A stretch of 5,167 nucleotides of DNA from Gemmatimonadota bacterium (lineage in GTDB: Bacteria > Gemmatimonadota > Gemmatimonadetes > Longimicrobiales > Gaopeijiaceae). The stretch is from assembly GCA_026713345.1 (NCBI GenBank), contig JAPOOQ010000010.1, positions 1 to 5,167 on the forward strand, written 5' to 3'. Below are positions 1 through 5,167 of the stretch, piece by piece (position 1 is the stretch's first letter; each line of letters starts with the position of its first letter). A model generated the notes under the pieces. That model was given only the letters and a program-made list of their open reading frames with translations, was not told where the DNA came from and ran no database searches. The position numbers were made by a program, and so were the translations under genes.

Positions 1-1570
1 GACGTATTGGCCCGTGCTGGGATTCGTGCTGAAACGGCGCGCGTGGGTGCTGGTTGGAGCGGTGGTGGCACTCGGCGCGACGGTGGTGCCCCTGTCCCGC
101 CTGGGCTCCGAGTTCATGCCGCCGCTCTGGGAGGGCGACCTGCTCTACATGCCCACGACGCTGCCGGGCGTGTCGATCACCGAGGCGCGCGAGATCCTGC
201 AGCAGACGGACCGCATCATCTACACCTTCCCCGAGGTCCAGCACGTCTTCGGGAAGGTCGGTCGGGCCGATTCGGCGACCGATCCCGCGCCGCTCTCGAT
301 GATCGAGACCACGATCGCGCTCAAGCCGCGCAGCGAGTGGCGGTCCGGAATGACGCCGGACAGTTTGATCCAGGAGCTGGACGCGGCGCTGCGCATTCCC
401 GGGCTCACGAACGCCTGGACCATGCCGATCCGGGCCCGCATCGACATGCTCTCGACCGGGATTCGCACGCCGGTCGGGATCAAGATTGCCGGGCCCGATC
501 TTGCCGAACTGGAACGGCTGGGGCGCGAGGTGGAGGCGACCCTGCGGGACGTTCCCGGCACGGCAAGCGTCTACGCGGACCGGGTCATGGGCGGCAACTA
601 CCTCGACTTCGGGATCGACCGCGAGGCGATCGCGCGCCACGGCCTGACAGTGCGCGATGTCCAGGAGGTGATCCAGACCGCGATCGGGGGGATGAACGTG
701 ACGACCACGGTGGAGGGGCTGGAGCGCTACCCGGTCAACCTGCGCTACAGCCGTGAGCTGCGCGACGATCTTCCCGCGCTGAGGTCGGTCCTGGTGGCGA
801 CGGCCGAGGGCCACCAGGTGCCGCTGGGCCGCCTGGCGAGCATGGAGTACGTGGTCGGCCCGCCCAGCATCAAGAGCGAGGGCGCGAAGCCGAACGCCTG
901 GGTCTACATCGACATCCGCGATATCGACATCGGGAGCTACGTCGAGTCGGCGCGCGAAGCGGTGGCGGCCGCGGTCGCGCTGCCCCCCGGCTACACGCTC
1001 TCCTGGAGCGGGCAGTACGAGTACCTGGAGCGCGCGCAGGGGCGCCTGATGTACGTCGTCCCGCTGACGCTCCTGCTGATCTTCGTCCTTATCCAACTCA
1101 CCACCCGTTCCGTCACGGAGACTTTCCTGGTGCTCCTGGGGGTCCCCTTTGCGGTCGCCGGTTCGTTCTGGTTACTGCATATCCTGAACTACGACCTGAG
1201 CATTGCGGTGTGGGTCGGGATCATCGCGCTGGCCGGCCTCTACGCCGAAACCGCGATCGTCTTCCTGCTCTACCTCAACGTCTCGGTGCGCGACTACGCC
1301 GACCGCGGCCTCCTCACCGACCGTGCCGCCCTCGCGCACGCCATCCGGCGCGGCGCCGTCCAGCGCGTCCGCCCCATCATGATGACGATCGCCACCGACG
1401 TGTTCGGCCTGCTGCCCATCATGTGGAGCGCGGGGGCCGGGGCCGACGTGATGAAGCGGATTGCTGCGCCGCTGGTGGGGGGCGTGGTGACATCTGGCGC
1501 GGTGGTGCTGCTGCTGTTCCCGGTGGCGTTCTACCTCTGGAAGGCGCGGGGGTTGGCCGGGGGGGCCTGA
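1..1570 (+). CDS. cusA: CusA/CzcA-type heavy-metal RND efflux pump, C-terminal half (5' end outside the window)
   Basis: Inner-membrane proton-driven pump subunit of a tripartite system that expels metal ions, probably Cu(I)/Ag(I), from the periplasm. The frame is open to the left edge (first whole codon at base 2), so this is a fragment. A GTG at 14 is an internal valine. Numbering from that codon gives 518 residues, matching about E. coli CusA 528 to the C-terminus. Seen in order: TM7 (about 10-27), the periplasmic PC1/PC2 porter region (30-340), then TM8 (345-363), TM9 (369-391), TM10 (395-421), TM11 (455-473) and TM12 (484-510). Met46, Met96 and Met145 are spaced exactly like CusA M573/M623/M672, the methionine cluster that binds Cu(I)/Ag(I). 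Met480 matches M1009 and Glu412 matches the relay residue E939. The relay lysine K984 is Ile455 here. The membrane-fusion and outer-membrane partners are not in the window. Family is certain; the metal is inferred from the Met cluster. Confidence 0.95.
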   Translation, partial: TYWPVLGFVLKRRAWVLVGAVVALGATVVPLSRLGSEFMPPLWEGDLLYMPTTLPGVSITEAREILQQTDRIIYTFPEVQHVFGKVGRADSATDPAPLSMIETTIALKPRSEWRSGMTPDSLIQELDAALRIPGLTNAWTMPIRARIDMLSTGIRTPVGIKIAGPDLAELERLGREVEATLRDVPGTASVYADRVMGGNYLDFGIDREAIARHGLTVRDVQEVIQTAIGGMNVTTTVEGLERYPVNLRYSRELRDDLPALRSVLVATAEGHQVPLGRLASMEYVVGPPSIKSEGAKPNAWVYIDIRDIDIGSYVESAREAVAAAVALPPGYTLSWSGQYEYLERAQGRLMYVVPLTLLLIFVLIQLTTRSVTETFLVLLGVPFAVAGSFWLLHILNYDLSIAVWVGIIALAGLYAETAIVFLLYLNVSVRDYADRGLLTDRAALAHAIRRGAVQRVRPIMMTIATDVFGLLPIMWSAGAGADVMKRIAAPLVGGVVTSGAVVLLLFPVAFYLWKARGLAGGA

Positions 1571-1578
1571 ACCAACCC
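1550..1578. terminator. Possible hairpin between two converging stop codons
   Basis: A perfect 7-bp inverted repeat, GGGTTGG (1550-1556) and CCAACCC (1572-1578), brackets the pump's stop codon and ends directly before the stop codon of the minus-strand gene. An internal GGCC/GGCC pair (1555-1558 and 1564-1567) offers an alternative, smaller stem. The position between convergent genes suits a bidirectional terminator. However, no T-run follows on either strand, so it is not a standard intrinsic terminator and may be chance in a G/C-rich stretch. Confidence 0.3.
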
Positions 1579-3006
1579 TCACGTAACGTCAGGGGGTCCC
1601 CCACCCCGCCCCTCCACCGCCGCCCTTCCGCCGGTCTCGATCGCTTCCAGCGTCTCGCGCACGTCTTCCCAGGTCGTCGTGTGGTTGAGGATGCAGAGCC
1701 TCAGCGAGAACGTCCCGTGCAGCATCGTGGAAGAGATGAACGCGCGACCGCCCCAGAAGATCCTGGCGAGAACCTCCCGGTTGACCTGGTCGAGCGCCGG
1801 CTCGCCGAGATCGGCCTCCGCCGGGTTGATCCGGAAACAGACGATTCCCAGCGAAGTGGGGTTCAGCATTTCCAGCATCGTGCTGCCGTGGACGTAGTCT
1901 TCCGCCCGGGCGGCCAGCTCCATTCCCTTCGCTATCGCCCTGCGGAACGCCCTCATCCCGAAGGTCTGGACCGACGCCCAGATCTTGAGCGCCCGTACCG
2001 AGCGGCTGAGCTGAGGACCGCGATCGGCAAAGTTCGGATGGCCGGCGCCCCAGACCGTGTCCTGCAGCATGTCGTGCGGTACGGCGAACGCATCCTCCAG
2101 CGTGTTCACATCCCTGACCATGAGACAACCGGCCTCGTAGGGCTGGAAGAACCACTTGTGGGCGTCGAGTCCGATCGAATCCGCGCGTTCCATTCCGCGC
2201 AGGAGTTTCCGCCCTCGCTCCGTGAGCACCGCGAATCCGCCGTACGCGGCGTCGACATGCAGCCAGGCCCCCTCCGCGTCGCAGAAGTCGGCCAGCTCCG
2301 GCAAGGGATCGATCGAGCCGGTGCTGCCTGCCCCGGCGTTCGCGCACACCGCGATGGGGTTCAGTCCGGCGGCCCGGTCCCTGGCCACCGCGTCGGCGAG
2401 TGCTTCCATGTCCAGCCGGAAGCGCCGGTCGCTGGCGATCAGGCGCACGTGCTCCCTCTTGGCGCCCACGATCCTGGCCGCGCGAATCTGGGCACTGTGG
2501 CTCTGGTCGCTCATGTATACGGTCGGCGGGCCGCCACGCCCCGCGGCCTCCCGAGCCGCCACCAGGGCCGTGATCGTGGCTACCGACCCGCCACTCGTCA
2601 GGAGCCCGCCCGCGCCCTCCGGATAGCCGACCCACTGCCGCATCCAGTCGATGACCACCAGCTCGAGCTGGCTGGGACCGCTCGCCGTGAGCCAGGTGCA
2701 CTGGTTGATCTGGTGTCCGGCGACCAGGAAGTCGGCCAGCACCCCGGGCCAGGTGGGGGACGAAGGAATGAAACCGAAAAAGCGGGGGTGGTCGATGCGC
2801 GCCGAGAGCGGCATGATCTCTTGAGCGGCCCGGGTCAGGACTTCCCCGGCGGGCCGCCCATCCTCCGGAGGAGCCTCCAGTAGCTGATCCTGGAGCGAGT
2901 CCTTGAAGTCTCCCTCCCAGGCAACGTCCTCCGGCAGGTTTTCGATCCTGCCAACCAGTAACTCGGCGACCTGATTCGCCAGCTGGAGCATCTGTTCACG
3001 GTCCAT
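1579..3006 (-). CDS. Group II PLP-dependent decarboxylase-like enzyme (AADC/DDC fold)
   Basis: Cytoplasmic fold-type I PLP enzyme of 475 residues, the usual length for the aromatic-L-amino-acid/glutamate/histidine decarboxylase superfamily. No signal peptide or membrane segment is seen. Landmarks in order: an N-terminal helix; HPRFFGFIPSS (73-83), the family's substrate-side motif; TSGGSVA (137-143), the PLP-phosphate loop; SDQSHS with His170 at the position that stacks on the PLP ring (AADC His192); HVDAAYGG with Asp252 for the pyridine nitrogen (AADC Asp271); and DAHKW with Lys284, the Schiff-base lysine (AADC Lys303). The Asp-Lys spacing of 32 equals that of AADC. The C-terminal LRLCILNHTTTWED matches the family's small domain. 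The catalytic-loop tyrosine (AADC Tyr332) appears to be Met313. The ATG at 3006 was chosen because family proteins begin near this MDREQ-like helix. A GTG at 3048 overlapping the upstream stop would add 14 residues. It follows the PQQ dehydrogenase by 38 bases, so the two are probably co-transcribed. The substrate cannot be named. Confidence 0.92.
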   Translation of the reverse strand: MDREQMLQLANQVAELLVGRIENLPEDVAWEGDFKDSLQDQLLEAPPEDGRPAGEVLTRAAQEIMPLSARIDHPRFFGFIPSSPTWPGVLADFLVAGHQINQCTWLTASGPSQLELVVIDWMRQWVGYPEGAGGLLTSGGSVATITALVAAREAAGRGGPPTVYMSDQSHSAQIRAARIVGAKREHVRLIASDRRFRLDMEALADAVARDRAAGLNPIAVCANAGAGSTGSIDPLPELADFCDAEGAWLHVDAAYGGFAVLTERGRKLLRGMERADSIGLDAHKWFFQPYEAGCLMVRDVNTLEDAFAVPHDMLQDTVWGAGHPNFADRGPQLSRSVRALKIWASVQTFGMRAFRRAIAKGMELAARAEDYVHGSTMLEMLNPTSLGIVCFRINPAEADLGEPALDQVNREVLARIFWGGRAFISSTMLHGTFSLRLCILNHTTTWEDVRETLEAIETGGRAAVEGRGGGPPDVT

Positions 3007-3010
3007 CTCC
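3007..3010 (-). promoter_or_regulatory. GGAG abutting the decarboxylase ATG (unusual ribosome-binding context)
   Basis: GGAG lies with no spacer directly before the ATG at 3006, too close for a normal Shine-Dalgarno. The alternative GTG at 3046-3048 overlaps the upstream stop codon as GTGA and has a weak AGG (3057-3059) eight bases ahead. Translation of the downstream gene is therefore likely to depend on ribosomes finishing the PQQ dehydrogenase, whichever start is used. Confidence 0.3.
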
Positions 3011-3044
3011 AGACCGGAACGGTTGTCCGGGCCTGTGGCCCCGC

Positions 3045-5057
3045 TCACTCCGGCAACCTGAGCGCCACCAGCCTCCCCGGCCGCCCCACCTGCACCACCA
3101 CGTGCTGCTGCCCGTCGTGGCTGTACGTCATCATCCCGTACTGTCCGGCGCCCGGCATCTCCACGGTGCCGACCTGCACGCCCGTCATCTTGTCGTACGC
3201 GTCCAGCACCGGCGGCCCGCCCGAACCCCGCGTCGCGTAGAGGAGGTCGCCGGCCACCATCTGGATCGACAGCCCGCCGCCGCCCGCGCGTGACAGGTCG
3301 ATGCCCTCCGCGGCGGGGTGCTCCCGGATCGCTTGCGACACCTCGCCGATCGGGATCCACCAAAGCCGCTCGCCGGTGTTCATGTCGTAGGCCGAAAGCC
3401 GGTTGTACGGGGGCTTGGGGATCGGCAGGCCCTGCACCCGCGGCATTCCACCCCCCGGCCCCGCGACCCATTGCGATATCGTGAGGCCCGTGGTTGCGGG
3501 ATCGTCGGGGTCGTCCGCATCCGTGCCAGCCATGATCCGGCCACCGCTGCAGCTTCGCCGGTGGGACGCATACAGAATCCCCGTCGTGGGGTCCAGCGTC
3601 GCCGGGTGGGTGATGTTGAGCCCTCCGTAGCAGCGGATGTTCTCGCGCACGGGTCCGTCGTACCCCGCGTGCAGCCGCGGCACGAACGGCCCGCCGACCC
3701 GGTAGCCGCTCAGGAGCTCCATCGCTTCGGCGTGCAGCTCCGGAGTGAAGTCGATCACTTCTTCGGGGGGAAGTCCCATCGGCTCCATCGGCTCGGGCCG
3801 CCTTGGCACGGGCTGCGTCGCGGCCGTCCAGTTGCCGGGCACTTCGGTCTGCACCACCGGAACGTCGTCGATGGGCCAGATCGGGTCGCCCGTCTCGCGG
3901 TTGAAGGCGAAGATCAGGCCGGTCTTGGTGGTCTGGACCACCGCCGGAACCGCCTGCCCGTCCACCGTCAGGTCAACGACGATCGGGACGTTGGGAAGAT
4001 CGTAGTTCCACTGGTCGTTGCGCACGATCTGGTAGTGCCAGACGCGCTCGCCGCTCGACGCGTCGAGGGCGATCACGCTCGTCGAAAACAGGTTGTTCCC
4101 CGGGCGGAAGCCGCCGAAGTAGTCGACCGTCGGCGGGTTGGTGGGGATGTAGACGATCCCGCGCTCGTAGTCGGCCGACATCGGCGCCCACGACGACACG
4201 TCCCCCGTGTACTCCCAGGCGTCGTTTTCCCACGTCTCGTGACCGACCTCGCCAGGGCGCGGGATCACGTGGAACTTCCAGCGGAATTCCCCGGTGCGCG
4301 CGTCGAAGCCCAGGATGTCACCCGGCACGTTCTCGATACGCGTCTGGTTGTACCCCTGCTCGGCGGAGTTGCCGACCACGACCACCCCGTCCACCACGAT
4401 CGGCGGCGACGAGGTCGTGATGTAGCCCAGTTCACGCGGTATCCCGTAGTCGGGATCGTATTCCTGCTCCGTAGCCATCCACTGGCCCCACCCGTCGAGG
4501 AGGGGCGGCAGCATGTCCACAACGCCCGTTTCGGGAAACCCTTCGATGGGGACGAGCTGGCCGAATCCCTCGATGTGCCGCCCGGTTTTCGCGTCGAGCG
4601 CATGCAGGAAGAAGGCGGGCGACGTGTAGTAGATGACCCCGCGCCCGTCGAGTTCGCCGTAGGCCACGCCCTTGCCGTAGTTCTGCCGCATCGAGCGTTC
4701 CCAGCGGGTCGTGTGCGGCTCGCGGTAGGTCCAGATCGTCTCGCCGGTGGCCGGATTGATCGCCGCCACCGTGCGCCGCTGCCCCGCAACCGTGTACAGG
4801 ATCCCGTCGATGTACGTGGGCGTCGACTTCATCTGCGGGTCGACGCCGGGCCCGAAGTTGTCGGCGCGCCAGACCCACGCGACCTCCAGATCGTTGAAGT
4901 TCTCGGCATTGATCTGGTCGACCGGGGAATACCGCGTGCCCCACGCGTCGGCGCTCTGGTAGCGCCACTCGCCATGCGGGTTTTGTCGTTCCTGGGCGGC
5001 GGCTGCGGATGTGAGGGAGACCAGAAGGGCCGGGACGAGAATCAGGTGGGATCGCAT
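3045..5057 (-). CDS. Exported PQQ-dependent dehydrogenase (quinoprotein, eight-bladed propeller)
   Basis: Periplasmic quinoprotein of 670 residues that would oxidise an alcohol, sugar or aldehyde using pyrroloquinoline quinone and a divalent or lanthanide ion. Residues 1-21 form a Sec-type signal peptide (MR-SH, hydrophobic core, AAA before Gln22). The propeller blades show the repeated tryptophan-docking pattern, for example NPATGETIWTY (101-111), LDAKTGRHIEGF (154-165), FDARTGEFRWKF (251-262), LDASSGERVWHY (331-342), FNRETGDPIWPI (385-396) and YDMNTGERLWWIP (557-569). The core GHETWENDAWEYTG (272-285) and RPGNNLF (318-324) are typical of this PQQ-DH family. Lys378 matches the PQQ-contacting Lys493 of E. 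coli Gcd. The catalytic aspartate (Gcd Asp466) is Asn351, with Asp353 kept two residues on. There is no CxxCH haem motif, no vicinal Cys pair and no membrane domain like that of Gcd, so electrons must leave through a separate cytochrome or quinone partner not in the window. The start is fixed by an AGGAG six bases upstream. The substrate is unknown. Confidence 0.94.
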   Translation of the reverse strand: MRSHLILVPALLVSLTSAAAAQERQNPHGEWRYQSADAWGTRYSPVDQINAENFNDLEVAWVWRADNFGPGVDPQMKSTPTYIDGILYTVAGQRRTVAAINPATGETIWTYREPHTTRWERSMRQNYGKGVAYGELDGRGVIYYTSPAFFLHALDAKTGRHIEGFGQLVPIEGFPETGVVDMLPPLLDGWGQWMATEQEYDPDYGIPRELGYITTSSPPIVVDGVVVVGNSAEQGYNQTRIENVPGDILGFDARTGEFRWKFHVIPRPGEVGHETWENDAWEYTGDVSSWAPMSADYERGIVYIPTNPPTVDYFGGFRPGNNLFSTSVIALDASSGERVWHYQIVRNDQWNYDLPNVPIVVDLTVDGQAVPAVVQTTKTGLIFAFNRETGDPIWPIDDVPVVQTEVPGNWTAATQPVPRRPEPMEPMGLPPEEVIDFTPELHAEAMELLSGYRVGGPFVPRLHAGYDGPVRENIRCYGGLNITHPATLDPTTGILYASHRRSCSGGRIMAGTDADDPDDPATTGLTISQWVAGPGGGMPRVQGLPIPKPPYNRLSAYDMNTGERLWWIPIGEVSQAIREHPAAEGIDLSRAGGGGLSIQMVAGDLLYATRGSGGPPVLDAYDKMTGVQVGTVEMPGAGQYGMMTYSHDGQQHVVVQVGRPGRLVALRLPE

Positions 5058-5167
5058 CGTGGACTCCTGACCAGGGGATTGGGCGCGGTTGGTCGAGCAT
5101 CGAGCACCGGCAAAATACAGGGAGGCAGTGCGGGCAGCCAGATGCGTGCGCCAAGTGCGGCCCCCAC
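5058..5167 (-). promoter_or_regulatory. Noncoding leader, probable promoter region of the minus-strand pair
   Basis: These 110 bases upstream of the PQQ dehydrogenase carry no convincing gene. A frame stays open through them, but it continues inside the dehydrogenase in the wrong frame. The only A/T-rich patch in the leader is at 5112-5117, reading TATTTT on the minus strand, about 55 bases before the start codon. It could be a -10 element, but no good -35 partner stands about 17 bases upstream. No operator-like palindrome or riboswitch was recognised. Confidence 0.3.
5064..5068 (-). promoter_or_regulatory. Shine-Dalgarno of the PQQ dehydrogenase
   Basis: AGGAG reads on the minus strand six bases before the ATG at 5057. 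This near-ideal site fixes the start, which is also followed immediately by a clean signal peptide. Confidence 0.8.

Noticed and set aside
14..16. GTG as the true start of the RND protein
   Set aside because: The frame stays open to the window edge, and the homology begins mid-protein just before TM7, so the codon is internal. A real half-length pump would need evidence from upstream sequence.
7..756. 249-residue plus-strand frame inside the pump gene
   Set aside because: It is a shadow of the pump reading frame, Arg/Ala/Gly/Asp-rich, while the pump frame carries conserved RND motifs over the same bases.
1172..1582. 136-residue minus-strand frame under the end of the pump gene
   Set aside because: It is antisense to TM10-TM12 of the pump, His/Arg/Gln-rich, and without a recognisable domain or ribosome site.
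1592..1602. GGGGGTCCCCC as an intrinsic terminator or protein-binding palindrome
   Set aside because: It has no loop of workable size, no T-run, and lies within coding sequence in a generally G/C-rich stretch.
1210..2883. 557-residue plus-strand open frame spanning the pump's end and the PLP gene
   Set aside because: It crosses the two real genes in other frames. Its translation is Arg/Pro/Gly-rich low-complexity, as expected for an antisense shadow in GC-rich DNA, and shows no family motifs.
3007..3471. Upstream extension of the PLP enzyme's frame to 630 residues
   Set aside because: The extra 155 residues lie inside the PQQ dehydrogenase in another frame and are Arg/Gly/Ala-rich without family motifs. 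The dehydrogenase frame there has clear propeller motifs.
4432..5154. 240-residue minus-strand frame covering the leader and the start of the PQQ dehydrogenase
   Set aside because: It is out of frame with the dehydrogenase, which has a signal peptide, a Shine-Dalgarno and family motifs. The first part has no independent coding support.

Overview
The window is GC-rich bacterial DNA, roughly two-thirds G+C by eye, and almost entirely coding. It holds three genes, one cut by the left edge. No RNA genes, mobile elements, CRISPR arrays or long repeats were seen. The mix of a Gram-negative heavy-metal RND pump, a secreted PQQ dehydrogenase and an AADC-like PLP enzyme points to a diderm bacterium with a periplasm. 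The style of the PQQ enzyme resembles proteins from environmental Gemmatimonadota or Acidobacteriota, but that placement is only an impression and no marker gene supports it.

Layout. Bases 1-1570 (+ strand) are the C-terminal half of a CusA-type copper/silver RND efflux pump. Its stop codon faces, across only 8 bases, the stop codon of a minus-strand gene at 1579-3006. That gene encodes a group II PLP-dependent decarboxylase-like enzyme of 475 residues. Upstream of it on the same strand, 38 bases away, is a 670-residue exported PQQ-dependent dehydrogenase at 3045-5057, with a good Shine-Dalgarno sequence and a typical signal peptide. Bases 5058-5167 are a short noncoding leader that probably carries the promoter of this two-gene minus-strand unit.

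How the genes fit together. The pump belongs to a separate, converging unit whose 5' part (normally with CusB/CusC-type partners) lies outside the window. The PQQ dehydrogenase and the PLP enzyme look co-transcribed. One works in the periplasm and the other in the cytoplasm, so a shared pathway is possible but not shown.

The most interesting feature is a repeated pattern. Each protein has its cofactor- or substrate-binding core intact but departs from the textbook family at one mechanistically important position: Lys to Ile at the CusA proton-relay lysine (with a new Asp seven residues later), catalytic-loop Tyr to Met in the decarboxylase, and catalytic Asp to Asn in the PQQ dehydrogenase. 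These rest on alignments from memory to E. coli CusA, mammalian AADC and E. coli Gcd. They may be subfamily traits rather than novelties.
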